Shown in pieces: positions 34,350 to 44,305 of a stretch of 64,000 nucleotides of DNA. A program made the translations under genes and the position numbers. Source of the DNA: Igneacidithiobacillus sp041146875 (GTDB taxonomy: Bacteria > Pseudomonadota > Gammaproteobacteria > Acidithiobacillales > Acidithiobacillaceae); the NCBI RefSeq assembly GCF_041146875.1, contig NZ_JBFRXP010000008.1, forward strand, positions 62,001 to 126,000, written 5' to 3'. The notes under the pieces are model-generated. The model saw nothing but the letters and a program-made list of their open reading frames with translations, was not told the DNA's origin and did not search any database. Each line of letters starts with the position of its first letter. Within the stretch, counting starts at the first letter, position 1.

Positions 34350-34793
34350 ATGCCGGTAGACGAAAAACTAGATCTACCCTCCTGGCGCAGCTTGGATCTT
34401 GAGGCCCGGCTACGCTGGGCCTTGGCGCCAGAAATTCCAGACTCTTATCGACAGGCCTTGGCGCAGGAGCAATGGATGCAAACCCGCTGTTACTTTGCCC
34501 GCCGGCAAGACCTGCACACAGACGAAGTGGCCCACTTTGCCAACGATGGCGATTATGTAATCCGCCTGTGCATTGCCAAGCGGCCCGACCTCACGCCTGA
34601 GCAGGTATCCACTTTCTGCACCGATCGTGATCCCAACGTGCGCTATGCCATTGCCCGCAATCCTTTGCTCAGCGGGGCGCAACGGCAAATGCTATTGAAC
34701 GACCCCGATGAAGTCGTGCAGCAGGCTGCGGCCAAAGGCGCACGCCCCAGCCAGACCCGCCAGCGCAAGGGGCAGGCAGCGCTGTACCGCTAG
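34350..34793 (+). CDS. LRV-type (variant leucine-rich) helical repeat protein
   Basis: A 147-residue soluble protein. From residue ~45 it consists of about four ~24-residue helical repeats of the form D.D..VR..IA..P.L...Q (for example NDGDYVIRLCIAKRPDLTPEQ and DRDPNVRYAIARNPLLS), resembling leucine-rich-repeat-variant or HEAT-like repeats. Such proteins are usually protein-binding scaffolds. It begins 4 bases after the lipoprotein stop, suggesting co-transcription. The Cys-rich iron-sulfur cap seen in some LRV proteins is not evident. Confidence 0.7.
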   Translation: MPVDEKLDLPSWRSLDLEARLRWALAPEIPDSYRQALAQEQWMQTRCYFARRQDLHTDEVAHFANDGDYVIRLCIAKRPDLTPEQVSTFCTDRDPNVRYAIARNPLLSGAQRQMLLNDPDEVVQQAAAKGARPSQTRQRKGQAALYR

Positions 34794-34823
34794 TCACAAA
34801 TTTCCATCAGCAGAGAAGAACGC

Positions 34824-35414
<591 letters not shown>

Positions 35415-35417
35415 GCC

Positions 35418-35723
35418 TCAGCAGCTGCCGCCACGGCACAGCCAAGCATCACGCACCACGCCGTCACTACCAAGGACCACGTGCAACTCGCCCTGTTGGC
35501 GCAGGCGCTGGCGATCTGCGGCGCCAAAGCCGAGCTCTTCTTCAAAATCCACCAAGCAACTAACAAGGTTCTGGTCCTTGCCCGCCTCTACCAGTTGACA
35601 CTGGCAGTGCGCACCATCCCGCACTGCCAACCCCCCCATGCTGGTAAAACTCGCCAGAAGTTGGTGCGCATCCAGATAATCCAGAATCTTTTCCTGTACT
35701 TGTGTTTCATCCCAAAGTGCCAT
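35418..35723 (-). CDS. Unknown protein (101 aa)
   Basis: A 101-residue minus-strand gene with a strong AAGGAG ribosome-binding sequence 7 bases before the ATG. It has an N-terminal helical part (EKILDYLDAHQLLAS), a mixed core with two Cys (HCQCQLVEAG) and ends WLCRGGSC with two more Cys. No signal peptide or membrane segment. I do not recognise it; the four Cys hint at metal binding, which is inference. It converges with the TMEM175-like gene, whose stop is 3 bases away, and diverges from the nuo operon. Confidence 0.6.
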   Translation of the reverse strand: MALWDETQVQEKILDYLDAHQLLASFTSMGGLAVRDGAHCQCQLVEAGKDQNLVSCLVDFEEELGFGAADRQRLRQQGELHVVLGSDGVVRDAWLCRGGSC

Positions 35724-35803
35724 CGTCGTCTCCTTGGGGATCGTTACCCCGTCGCTGCATCCCTCTTTTCAGAATAGTCCACAATGCCGCGCAATTCTTT
35801 GAC

Positions 35804-35809
35804 TATACT
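35804..35809 (+). promoter_or_regulatory. Candidate -10 element of the nuo operon
   Basis: TATACT matches the -10 consensus at five positions and lies 26 bases before the nuoA start. No good -35 is placed 16-18 bases upstream, so an activator or alternative sigma factor is possible. Confidence 0.35.
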
Positions 35810-35834
35810 TGTAACCAAGTTACTCGGAGAGCCT

Positions 35835-36194
35835 ATGCCTCTGCACCATGCCGCCGCCGTTGCCGTCTTTGCCCTGCTGGCTTTGGGCCTATTGCTCGTG
35901 CTCTTGGCAGTGGCGCGCTTTTTGGGTGGGCGACATCCCAACCGCAATAAGGACATTCCTTTTGAGAGTGGCCTCGGCGAAACCACCGCCGTGCATCCCG
36001 CCACACCTGTACGTTTTTACCTGCTGGCCGTTTCCTTTCTCGTCTTCGAACTTGAGGGTGCCTTTCTCTATGCCTGGGCAGTGGCCTTTCATGGCCTGCC
36101 GCCAGCGGCACTCTGGGGCGGCATTGGCTTTCTCGTCATCCTCGCGTTGGGCTGGGTCTATGAATGGGCCATGGGAGGATTACGATGGACATGA
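35835..36194 (+). CDS. nuoA: NADH-quinone oxidoreductase subunit A
   Basis: A 119-residue subunit with three membrane helices. The conserved loop NKDIPFESGLGETT (normally ...YECG) and the acidic FLVFELEGAFLYAWAVAF in helix 2 are family marks; the usual Cys of that loop is Ser here. The ATG at 35835 follows GGAG and matches the family N-terminus better than a start 17 codons upstream. First gene of the 13-gene nuo operon. Confidence 0.95.
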   Translation: MPLHHAAAVAVFALLALGLLLVLLAVARFLGGRHPNRNKDIPFESGLGETTAVHPATPVRFYLLAVSFLVFELEGAFLYAWAVAFHGLPPAALWGGIGFLVILALGWVYEWAMGGLRWT

Positions 36195-36670
36195 AACGCG
36201 GCCCGCTGGCTTTTTTTGCCGGACGCCTGGACGAAATTATTGCCTGGAGCCGGGCGGGCTCCCTTTGGCCGCTCAACTTTGGCACCTCCTGTTGCTTTAT
36301 CGAAATGGTCGCCGCCCTTACGCCACGCCATGATCTGGCACGTTTTGGCGCCGAAGTGATCCGCAGCTCGCCGCGCCAGGCCGATGTGCTGATCTGTTCG
36401 GGAACGGTCTTTGCCAAGATGGCGCCGATGATCGTCGAAATCTACGAGCAAATGCTCGAACCCAAATGGGTCATTTCCATGGGTTCCTGCTCCAATTCCG
36501 GCGGCATGTATGACGTCTACAGCGTAGTGCAGGGGCTGGATCAGATCTTGCCGGTGGATGTCTATGTGCCGGGCTGCCCGCCCCGCCCTGAGGCGCTGAT
36601 GGACGGGCTATTGCTGCTGCAACGCAAGATACGCGCGCGTCCAGCGCGCGTATTGGCGAAGGAGAGCTAA
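36185..36670 (+). CDS. nuoB: NADH-quinone oxidoreductase subunit B
   Basis: A 161-residue subunit holding cluster N2, the last iron-sulfur centre before quinone. Ligand Cys are in GTSCCFIEM (adjacent pair), MGSCSNSGGMYD and PGCPPRPEALMDG. GGGAGG lies 8 bases before the ATG at 36185; an ATG two codons later is an alternative. Overlaps nuoA by 10 bases and nuoCD by one (TAATG). Confidence 0.97.
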   Translation: MDMKRGPLAFFAGRLDEIIAWSRAGSLWPLNFGTSCCFIEMVAALTPRHDLARFGAEVIRSSPRQADVLICSGTVFAKMAPMIVEIYEQMLEPKWVISMGSCSNSGGMYDVYSVVQGLDQILPVDVYVPGCPPRPEALMDGLLLLQRKIRARPARVLAKES

Positions 36671-38352
36671 TGCTGCTCGCCGAGATCCTGCAACGCCGCT
36701 TCGCCGCCCAGCCCGCGAGTGACGCGCGCGACAATCTGCCGGATTTCTTTCTCCCCGAAACGCAGATCCTCGCTGCATTGGCATATCTGCGAGAAGAACA
36801 CCAACCACCCATGCGCCTGCTCTTCGATCTCACGGCGCGGGAGGAGATCGACGCGGCAGGCTCTCATCTAACCCTGCTCTATCATCTCCACAGTCTGCAA
36901 CCCGGTGATTGGCTACGCCTGCGCGTGCCCCTGGCGGGTGAGCATGCGCCCAGCTGTACCGCGATCTACCCGGCCGCCAACTGGTATGAGCGCGAGGTCT
37001 ATGACCTCTTTGGCATCGTATTTGCCGACCATCCCGACCTGCGCCGCATCCTGCTCAGTCCTGACTGGGAAGGCTATCCGTTACGCAAGGTGGAACCCAT
37101 CCGCGCCACCGAGCGCCCGCCTCTGCGCTTCGAGCGCGGCTGCCTGCAGGAGCAACTCGCGGTCTACAGCCCCGAAGATGCCCCCGGCGAAGGGGAGATG
37201 CTGCTCAATGTCGGACCGCACCACCCTGGCACTCATGGCATTTTGCGCTATCGCCTGCGTCTGCGTGGCGAACGCGTCGTCAGCGTCGATCCCGACATTG
37301 GCTACCATCATCGTGGCGTCGAAAAGATTGCCGAGGGACACAGCTACCACAATTTCATCCCCTACACCGATCGCGTCGACTACCTCGGCGGCGTGCTCGG
37401 CGAGTGGCCCTATCTGCGCGCCGTCGAGGCCCTGGCTGGCATTACCCTACCCGAGCGGGCCGAAGGTATCCGTACCCTACTGGCAGAGATCTGCCGGATT
37501 GAATCGCATCTGGTTTGGCTGGGCAGCTATGGCAATGATCTGGGCACTATGGGGCCTGCCTTTTATGCCTTCCGTGACCGCTCCTTGCTGCTCGATCTGA
37601 TCGAAGAATTCACCGGCGGGCGGCTACATCCCCAGTTTTTTCGGATTGGTGGGGTGGCTGAGGATCTACCCGAGGGCTGGCAGGAGCGTCTGCGGGTGGT
37701 CCTGGACAAGGTCGAGAACGGCTTGCGCGATACCGAAACGCTCAGCGTCGACAACGCCATTTTCCGCGCCCGCACCCGTGGTATTGGCAAGGTCAGTGCC
37801 GCCATGGCCGAGCGCTGGGGTGCCACCAGTATCGTCCTGCGCAGCACCGGTACCGCCTGGGACCTGCGCAAGACCGAGCCTTACGGACTCTATCCGCAGT
37901 TGCAGTTCGATGTTCCGACCAGTACCGACGGCGATGCGTGGAGCCGTACCTGGCTGCACTTGCAAGAGATTCGCGAGAGCATTGGCATCCTGCGCCAGTT
38001 GCTGGAGCAAATGCCGGGCGGACCGATCCTCGCTCGCGATGCCGCAGAGGTATTGATGCCTAAAGACCGGACGTTGCGCGACATTGAGACCCTGATCCAC
38101 CACTTCGAGCAAATGGCGGCGGAATTTGGCCCACCTGCCGGGGTGGCACTGGGTCTGGGGGAATCGGCGCGCGGCATGCTCGGGTATTTTGTGTGCAGCG
38201 ATGGCGGTCCACGTCCGCAACGCCTGCGTGTGCGTACAGGCTCCTTTCCGCACGTGCAGATGATCACCGAGCTGGGGCAGGGCCTCGGTATCCCCGATTT
38301 CATCGCTTCTATTGGATCACTGGATTATGTCCTCGCCGACCTCGACCGTTGA
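36670..38352 (+). CDS. nuoCD: NADH-quinone oxidoreductase fused subunit C/D
   Basis: A 560-residue fusion of the 30-kDa (NuoC, residues ~1-165, motif AANWYEREVYDLFGIVFADHPDLRRIL in part) and 49-kDa (NuoD, ~180-560) subunits. GPHHPGTHGILRYRL carries the quinone-site His, and GHSYHNFIPYTDRVDYL follows; the usual quinone-pocket Tyr region is present. The same fusion occurs in E. coli and other gamma-proteobacteria. Its last 26 bases overlap nuoE. Confidence 0.97.
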   Translation: MLLAEILQRRFAAQPASDARDNLPDFFLPETQILAALAYLREEHQPPMRLLFDLTAREEIDAAGSHLTLLYHLHSLQPGDWLRLRVPLAGEHAPSCTAIYPAANWYEREVYDLFGIVFADHPDLRRILLSPDWEGYPLRKVEPIRATERPPLRFERGCLQEQLAVYSPEDAPGEGEMLLNVGPHHPGTHGILRYRLRLRGERVVSVDPDIGYHHRGVEKIAEGHSYHNFIPYTDRVDYLGGVLGEWPYLRAVEALAGITLPERAEGIRTLLAEICRIESHLVWLGSYGNDLGTMGPAFYAFRDRSLLLDLIEEFTGGRLHPQFFRIGGVAEDLPEGWQERLRVVLDKVENGLRDTETLSVDNAIFRARTRGIGKVSAAMAERWGATSIVLRSTGTAWDLRKTEPYGLYPQLQFDVPTSTDGDAWSRTWLHLQEIRESIGILRQLLEQMPGGPILARDAAEVLMPKDRTLRDIETLIHHFEQMAAEFGPPAGVALGLGESARGMLGYFVCSDGGPRPQRLRVRTGSFPHVQMITELGQGLGIPDFIASIGSLDYVLADLDR

Positions 38353-38827
38353 CATCGTGCCCGAAGCCTTACTCGCCCGTTTGCGACAGGCAGTGCAGCA
38401 CGTCGGTAGTCACCCCGAGGCAGCGGTCTGCGATCTTCTACGCATTTTGCAGGCCGAATATGGCTGGATCGATGATGCCCGCTTGCACTTGGTGGCGAAG
38501 CTCTGCGGCATCAGCGCCGTGCGGGTGGAAGAGCTATGCACCTTCTATCCGTTGGTCTTGCGCGAAAATCCCGGGCGGCATGTGCTACGTATCTGCGACA
38601 GTGTCGCCTGTCATCTGGCCGGGGCACCGCAGTTGCTGAAACTAGCAGAAGAACGCAGTGGCGTCGCACTGGGCCAGAGCAATGGCCGCTATAGTGTCCT
38701 GCCGCATGTCTGTCTTGGCCTCTGCGACCGTGCGCCAGCGGCCTTCGTCGATGGCAGGGAAGTCGTCGCGCCGCTCTCTAGCGAGGCACTGCAACAGCAG
38801 CTGCAGGACTGGGTGGACGAAACATGA
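38327..38827 (+). CDS. nuoE: NADH-quinone oxidoreductase subunit E
   Basis: A 166-residue thioredoxin-like subunit carrying the [2Fe-2S] cluster N1a. The four ligand Cys are in RICDSVACHLAG (C-x4-C) and HVCLGLCDRAP (C-x3-C). The ATG at 38327, inside the end of nuoCD, opens the family's helical N-terminus; an earlier in-frame ATG lies 5 codons upstream. Overlaps nuoF by 4 bases (ATGA). Confidence 0.96.
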   Translation: MSSPTSTVDIVPEALLARLRQAVQHVGSHPEAAVCDLLRILQAEYGWIDDARLHLVAKLCGISAVRVEELCTFYPLVLRENPGRHVLRICDSVACHLAGAPQLLKLAEERSGVALGQSNGRYSVLPHVCLGLCDRAPAAFVDGREVVAPLSSEALQQQLQDWVDET

Positions 38828-40086
38828 GTGCCCAACCCCTGAGCATGCTCTTTGCCAGCCCCGATCCGGCCAACCTCGACGCCTATCGTGCCGCGGGCGG
38901 CTATGAGGGCCTCGCCAAGGCCCTGCAGATGACACCTGCGGACCTGATCGCCCTGGTGGAGAAATCCGGGCTGCGCGGCTGTGGTGGGGCAGGTTTTCCA
39001 ACCGGGGTGAAATGGCGTCTGCGCGGCTTGGATGCCCCGGAGCCCCGTTATCTGGTCTGCAACCTGGATGAAACCGAACCGGGCAGCTTCAAGGATCGCG
39101 CCCTGCTCTTCGGCGCGCCGCAGCAAATTCTGGAAGGCATGCTCATTGCCGCCCACGCCCTGGGGGTACAAGAAGCGATCATCTTCATCCGTGGCGAATA
39201 TGCCGCCGGGGCAGAGGTCTTTGCCCGCGCCCTGGCAGCCGCGGAGGCGGCCGGGCTACTGGACTTGCCCGCCGGCAAGCTGCAACTCGACATCCATCTC
39301 TCGCTAGGGCGCTACATCTGCGGCGAGGATTCGGCCATCCTCAACGCGATCGAGGGGCGGCGCGCCAATCCGCGCAAAAAACCGCCGCACATCGCGCAAA
39401 AAGGCCTCTGGCAGCAACCCACTACCGTCAATAACTCCGAGTCCTTTGCCCAGCTCCCCGGCATCCTGCGCGCAGGAGTCGAGACCTACCAGAGCTGGGG
39501 CATCAATGGCGGTGTGGGGAGCAAGCTGTACACGGTCTGCGGGCCCGTACACAAGCCCGGGGTCTTTGAACTGCCCATGGGTACGCCCCTGCGCGAGATC
39601 CTTTACGAACACGCCGGTGGCCCGCTGCCCGGCAGGGAGATTCGCGGCGTGCTGCCGGGCGGGGCCTCGACGCCCTTCGTCCAGCCCCAGGATTTCGACA
39701 CCCCCATGCACTTCGACGCCATGGCCAAGATCGGCTCGCGCCTGGGTACGGGTGGCTGCATCGTCCTCGACGACCAACACTGCCCGCTGGATTTCCTGAT
39801 TGCCACCACCCGTTTCTATGCCCGCGAGTCCTGCGGTTTTTGCACTCCGTGCCGCGAGGGTCTACCTTTTTTACTATGGCTATTAGAAAAGATCGAAAGG
39901 GGTGAAGGGGAAATGCGCGATCTCGACAAAATCGAAACTCTGGGCAAGGAGATCGCCCCCAACAGCTTCTGCGCCCTGGCGCCGGGCGCCCTCATGCCCT
40001 TGCTGTCCGGAATGGTGATCTTCCGCGACGAGATTGCGGCCCATGTGCAACAGGGGCATTGTCCCTACACGGTGCAGTATGGCTGA
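38824..40086 (+). CDS. nuoF: NADH-quinone oxidoreductase subunit F
   Basis: A 420-residue NADH-binding subunit with FMN and cluster N3. FMN/NADH sites: LRGCGGAGFPTGVKW and RGEYAAGAEVF; ICGEDSAILNAIEG; 4Fe-4S ligands in ESCGFCTPCREG and NSFCALAPGA. It receives the hydride from NADH. Its 3' end overlaps nuoG by 8 bases. Confidence 0.97.
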   Translation: MSAQPLSMLFASPDPANLDAYRAAGGYEGLAKALQMTPADLIALVEKSGLRGCGGAGFPTGVKWRLRGLDAPEPRYLVCNLDETEPGSFKDRALLFGAPQQILEGMLIAAHALGVQEAIIFIRGEYAAGAEVFARALAAAEAAGLLDLPAGKLQLDIHLSLGRYICGEDSAILNAIEGRRANPRKKPPHIAQKGLWQQPTTVNNSESFAQLPGILRAGVETYQSWGINGGVGSKLYTVCGPVHKPGVFELPMGTPLREILYEHAGGPLPGREIRGVLPGGASTPFVQPQDFDTPMHFDAMAKIGSRLGTGGCIVLDDQHCPLDFLIATTRFYARESCGFCTPCREGLPFLLWLLEKIERGEGEMRDLDKIETLGKEIAPNSFCALAPGALMPLLSGMVIFRDEIAAHVQQGHCPYTVQYG

Positions 40087-42355
40087 GGTCTTTTACCTGG
40101 ACGGCGAGGCCATCCCTTTTACGCCGGGGCAGAATGTGCTGGAGGCCGTTCTGGCACACCAGCAGGAAAGCAGCATCCCTTACTTCTGTTTTCATCCTGC
40201 CTTGGGAAGTCTCGGTGCCTGCCGCCAGTGTGGGGTGAAGGTCTATCCCCACGACGGCAAACACCCGCCGCGCCTGGTGATGGCCTGCCTGCTGCCCGCC
40301 AGCCGCGATCTGCAACTGGTGCGCGCCGAAGCCGATGTGCGCCACGAACATCAATTGATCAGCGAATTGCTGATGCGCAATCACCCCCACGATTGCCCCA
40401 TTTGTGATGAAGGTGGCCAGTGCCATCTGCAAAACATGACCGTCGCCAGTGGCCATGCCTATCGCGAATATGAGCCATCCAAGCGTACCTACCAAAGTCA
40501 GCAACTTGGCCCACTGATTCGTCAGGAGATGAATCGCTGCATTACCTGTTACCGCTGCGTGCGCTTTTATCAGGACCTGGCAGGCGGCGAGGACTTCGGT
40601 GTCTTCGGCTCGCGCGACCGGGTCTTTTTTGGGCGCATGGAGGATGGGCCGCTGGAAAGTCCTCTGGCCGGCAACCTGGCCGAGGTCTGCCCCACCGGGG
40701 TCTTCACCGATAAGGTCTACCATCAGGACTACCTGCGCCCCTGGGATCTGGAGGAAACTAAGGGCGTCTGCCCGCATTGTAGCCTCGGCTGCAATACCGA
40801 ACCCGGTGCTGCCCGCGGACGCCTGCGGCGCATCCGCCAGCGCACACATCCCGAGATCAATCCGCACTTCCTTTGTGATCGCGGTCGCTATGGTTTTCGC
40901 TACGTCGCGGCGAGTAACCGACCACGGCAGGCACATGCCGAGGGGCGGCCACAAGACATTGATGCTGTCCTCGACCGTCTGGCTGCACGCCTGGCCGAGG
41001 GGCGCACGGTCTTTCTCGGTTCGGCGCGCGAAGATCTCGATAGCAATCTCGCCCTCTTTGCCCTGGCGCGCGTTTGTGACGCGCCCTTCGCCGCCTTTTT
41101 CGAACCCTGGGAGGAGGCCAAGGCGCGCGAGATCCTTGCCCTGCCGCGCCCCCCAGCGCCCGCTCGGATTCCCGAATATGCGCAGATCCTCGTCATTGGC
41201 GCGGTGGAGCGGGTAGCGCCAACCCTGCCTCTTTTCCTGCGCGAGGCGCAGCGTCGCGGGGCGGCCATCAGCCTTTTGCGGAGCCTGCCTAGCCCGCTTA
41301 CCGAATTGGCCTGCGAGGACCAGCTCTTACCGCCAGCAGACCTGCTTGATGCCGCCTGGGACTGGCTCGGACGCCGCCATCACCGACCTTTTTTACTGCT
41401 TATCGATACCGAGTCTGTCGGCCCAGAGCTGTTACACCTGTTGCGCCGGGAAATCTCCTCGTGGCCCGACGGCAGCGGCATCCTCCCCGTCTACCGTCAG
41501 GCGAATCTGCCCGGTGCCTCCTTTTACGCGGTAGATGGCAATGCTACCCGTCTACGCGCCGCCCTCAACGACGGACATTATGACCATATCCTCGCCCTTG
41601 GTCAGGATCCCCAGGAAATGGATGGGACGTGGTGGCGCAGCTGCGGCGACACCGATCTCAGCCTCATCGACCAACGCCAGAGTCTGTCCTGGGATGGGGC
41701 TTGGCTGGCACTGCCCTGCGCTGCCTTGAGCGAACGCGCGGGTCTCCTCTACAACGGTGAGGGCCGTTTGCAGGCGGTAGCGCAGGCCTACAGCCCGGCA
41801 CGCGAAGAACGTCACTGGCGGCCAGAGCTCGGCCCATTTCCCTTGGCTGCCGGTGGTGCGCTGCAGCCAGATGCACTGCCTAGCCCGGTAGAGCTCTGCT
41901 CGGCCCTGGCGCAGCGCCTGGAGGTATCTGCGCGCTGGCAGGAGCGCATGGCCTTCTATCGCGATTTTCTGCTGCGCGCGGAACCCCAACCGGGGGATGA
42001 CGGCGTATTTTTACCCGAGGAGCTGCGTGCGCGCTTCCGTTTGCACTCCGCCCCCCCGCCGCGCGCCACGGACCAGGGCTGGAGCATCGCCCGTTTTAGC
42101 CATTACAGCGAGGAAGAACTCGCCAACGGCGCCCGCGAACTGCACAGCCTGGCGCCCACCAGCGCCGCCTGGATTGCCCCTGGGCAACACACTGCACGAC
42201 AGGTACGCCTGCGCGCCGCCGATGGTGCCACCCGCACCCTGCCGCTTAAGGAACTGGCGGACATGACGCCGGAAGTCCTCGCCATTCCACGCGCGGAACT
42301 CGCCTACCTTGGCCTGCGCCCGGGCGATGGCATTCACCCGGAGTGGCTCGACTGA
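40079..42355 (+). CDS. nuoG: NADH-quinone oxidoreductase subunit G
   Basis: A 758-residue iron-sulfur subunit. [2Fe-2S] N1b ligands in CFHPALGSLGACRQCGVKV and MACLLPA; the His-ligated N5 in HPHDCPICDEGGQC; N4 in CITCYRCVRF. The C-x2-C-x3-C-x27-C pattern starting GVCPHCSLGC is the extra off-pathway cluster N7 found in E. coli and Thermus. The molybdopterin-oxidoreductase-like C-terminal domain is shorter and more diverged than in E. coli (908 aa). Start ATG at 40079 overlaps the nuoF end. Confidence 0.96.
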   Translation: MAEVFYLDGEAIPFTPGQNVLEAVLAHQQESSIPYFCFHPALGSLGACRQCGVKVYPHDGKHPPRLVMACLLPASRDLQLVRAEADVRHEHQLISELLMRNHPHDCPICDEGGQCHLQNMTVASGHAYREYEPSKRTYQSQQLGPLIRQEMNRCITCYRCVRFYQDLAGGEDFGVFGSRDRVFFGRMEDGPLESPLAGNLAEVCPTGVFTDKVYHQDYLRPWDLEETKGVCPHCSLGCNTEPGAARGRLRRIRQRTHPEINPHFLCDRGRYGFRYVAASNRPRQAHAEGRPQDIDAVLDRLAARLAEGRTVFLGSAREDLDSNLALFALARVCDAPFAAFFEPWEEAKAREILALPRPPAPARIPEYAQILVIGAVERVAPTLPLFLREAQRRGAAISLLRSLPSPLTELACEDQLLPPADLLDAAWDWLGRRHHRPFLLLIDTESVGPELLHLLRREISSWPDGSGILPVYRQANLPGASFYAVDGNATRLRAALNDGHYDHILALGQDPQEMDGTWWRSCGDTDLSLIDQRQSLSWDGAWLALPCAALSERAGLLYNGEGRLQAVAQAYSPAREERHWRPELGPFPLAAGGALQPDALPSPVELCSALAQRLEVSARWQERMAFYRDFLLRAEPQPGDDGVFLPEELRARFRLHSAPPPRATDQGWSIARFSHYSEEELANGARELHSLAPTSAAWIAPGQHTARQVRLRAADGATRTLPLKELADMTPEVLAIPRAELAYLGLRPGDGIHPEWLD

Positions 42356-43314
42356 TGCTGCTCATCGCGCAAATCGTCGCCATGCTCATCACCCTGTTGG
42401 TGTTGCTCGGCATTGCCGGTTTTCTGGTCTTTGCCGAACGCCGGGTGCTTGGGCTGTTCCAGAACCGTCTTGGCCCCAATCGCCTCGGGCCATTTGGCGT
42501 CGGACAGGCCCTGGCCGATGCCCTGAAGCTGCTGTGCAAGGAAGATTTTGTCCCGCCCTTTGCCAGCGCATTCCTCTATCGCGTTGCCCCCCTACTGGTC
42601 GCCTTCAGTGCCTTGGCGGGCTTTGCCGTGCTCCCTCTGGCACCCGGCATTTCCTGGGCGGGCGATTGGGAAATCGGCCTCCTGCTCATCCTCGCCCTGA
42701 GTTCGCTGCACGTCTACGGGGTCTTTCTCGGCGGCTGGTCGTCCAATAACAAATTCGCGCTCTATGGTGCCATCCGCGCCGTGGCACAACTGGTGAGCTA
42801 CGAACTGCCCATGGGCCTCGCCCTGCTCGCTTTGGTGCTGCTCGCCGGTAGTCTCTCCCTTCAGGGCCTGGGCGCGGCGGGCGAGCCGGTACCGCTGATC
42901 GTCTATCAACCCCTGGGCTTTTTGATCTTTTTCATTGCCGGCATCGCCGAAACCCAGCGTCTGCCCTTTGACCTCGCCGAGGCCGAGAGTGAGCTAGTGG
43001 CGGGCTACCACACCGAATACGGTGGAATGCGCTTTGGCTATTTCTTCCTTGGCGAATATCTCGGCCTGGTCCTCATCGCCGCCCTCATCAGCCTGCTCTA
43101 TCTGGGTGCCTGGAGCGGCCCCTGGCTGCCGGGCTGGTTATGGATGTTGCTCAAGACCGGTTTCGTCATCGGGCTCTTCTTCTGGCTGCGCGCCAGCCTG
43201 CCGCGTCCGCGCTATGACCAGCTCCTGCACTGGGGCTGGAATGCCCTGTTGCCGCTGTCTATCGTCAATTTGCTGCTAACGGCCATCGCCGCGGCACTGT
43301 GGGGGACGCCATGA
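42355..43314 (+). CDS. nuoH: NADH-quinone oxidoreductase subunit H
   Basis: A 319-residue membrane subunit with about eight helices that forms the quinone chamber with NuoB and NuoD. Motifs: AERRVLGLFQNRLGPNRLGP, GWSSNNKFALYGAIRAVAQ, LPFDLAEAESELVAGYHTEY (acidic quinone-channel loop) and RASLPRPRYDQLL. The ATG at 42355 overlaps the nuoG stop (TGATG). The end overlaps nuoI by 4 bases. Confidence 0.97.
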   Translation: MLLIAQIVAMLITLLVLLGIAGFLVFAERRVLGLFQNRLGPNRLGPFGVGQALADALKLLCKEDFVPPFASAFLYRVAPLLVAFSALAGFAVLPLAPGISWAGDWEIGLLLILALSSLHVYGVFLGGWSSNNKFALYGAIRAVAQLVSYELPMGLALLALVLLAGSLSLQGLGAAGEPVPLIVYQPLGFLIFFIAGIAETQRLPFDLAEAESELVAGYHTEYGGMRFGYFFLGEYLGLVLIAALISLLYLGAWSGPWLPGWLWMLLKTGFVIGLFFWLRASLPRPRYDQLLHWGWNALLPLSIVNLLLTAIAAALWGTP

Positions 43315-43814
43315 AGCTCTGGCACACCCTCCTCGCAAGTTTCTGGACCACGCTGCGCCAACTGCGGCGGCGCGATACCCTCGAATATCCAGAGCAAGAG
43401 CCAACATTGGGCGAACGCTGGCGCGGACGTCCGGTGCTCACCCGCGATCCCGATGGCGAAGAACGCTGTGTTGCCTGTGAGCTCTGTTCGGCGGTCTGCC
43501 CCACCCAGTGCATTGCCCTGGAGGGCGCAGATCGCCCCGATGGCCGCCGCTTTGCGCAGAGCTTTCGCATCAACTTTGCCCGCTGCATTTACTGCGGGCT
43601 CTGTGAAGAGGCCTGCCCTACGGTGGCCATCCAGCTCTCGCCGGAATTTGCCTTCGCCAAGACCGAGCGCGGCGACTTCGTCTACCATAAAGAGGCCTTG
43701 CTCATTGATGGTACTGGCAAGCACCCGGAATATCGCTACTACGATCATGCCGGGGTGCGCATCCAGGCCCTGCCAGCGCAGGCGCACTGCGATCCACGGA
43801 GCAATCTGCCATGA
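43311..43814 (+). CDS. nuoI: NADH-quinone oxidoreductase subunit I
   Basis: A 167-residue ferredoxin-like subunit with clusters N6a and N6b, ligated by CVACELCSAVCP and CIYCGLCEEACP, relaying electrons from NuoG toward NuoB. Start overlaps the nuoH stop (ATGA); end overlaps nuoJ by 4 bases. Confidence 0.97.
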   Translation: MKLWHTLLASFWTTLRQLRRRDTLEYPEQEPTLGERWRGRPVLTRDPDGEERCVACELCSAVCPTQCIALEGADRPDGRRFAQSFRINFARCIYCGLCEEACPTVAIQLSPEFAFAKTERGDFVYHKEALLIDGTGKHPEYRYYDHAGVRIQALPAQAHCDPRSNLP

Positions 43815-44305
43815 TCTTTCTCGGATTCTTGTTGCTCGCCGTGCTCGCCGTCTTGCTCCTGAGCGTGCTGTTAGTGCATGACGCCATGCATGGGGTGATT
43901 GCCGTCGCTGCCATCCTCGGCGTTCTCGCCATTGTTTTCTATCTCCTAGGCGCGCCCTTTTTGGCGGCCATGGAGATTCTGCTCTACCTGGGCGCCATTC
44001 TGGTGCTATTCCTCTTCACTCTTATGCTGCTTGGGCCGGAGGCGCGGGCAGCGGCGGCGCGGCAGAGCTGGCGCAGCGGCTGGCTGCTCGGCGCCCTGTT
44101 ACTGCTCGTTTTTGCGCTGGTATTGGCAGCTCTGGTCTGGCAACAGCAACCCATTACCGCCGTGGTGCATTCTCTCGGGCCGGTCCTGCTGGGACGTGCC
44201 CTTTTTGGCCCCAATCTCTGGTGGAGCGAGGCGGTGGCGGTGCTGCTCTTTGTCGTCATTGGCGCGGTACTGGTGCTCCATGCCGGGGAGAAAGACGATG
44301 ATTGA
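43811..44305 (+). CDS. nuoJ: NADH-quinone oxidoreductase subunit J
   Basis: A 164-residue subunit with five membrane helices. The first segments (FLLLAVLAVLLLSVLLVHDAMHG in part, ILYLGAILVLFLFTLMLLG) match NuoJ, including the helix-3 pi-bulge region involved in coupling. Overlaps nuoI and nuoK by short ATGA-type junctions. Confidence 0.95.
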   Translation: MIFLGFLLLAVLAVLLLSVLLVHDAMHGVIAVAAILGVLAIVFYLLGAPFLAAMEILLYLGAILVLFLFTLMLLGPEARAAAARQSWRSGWLLGALLLLVFALVLAALVWQQQPITAVVHSLGPVLLGRALFGPNLWWSEAVAVLLFVVIGAVLVLHAGEKDDD

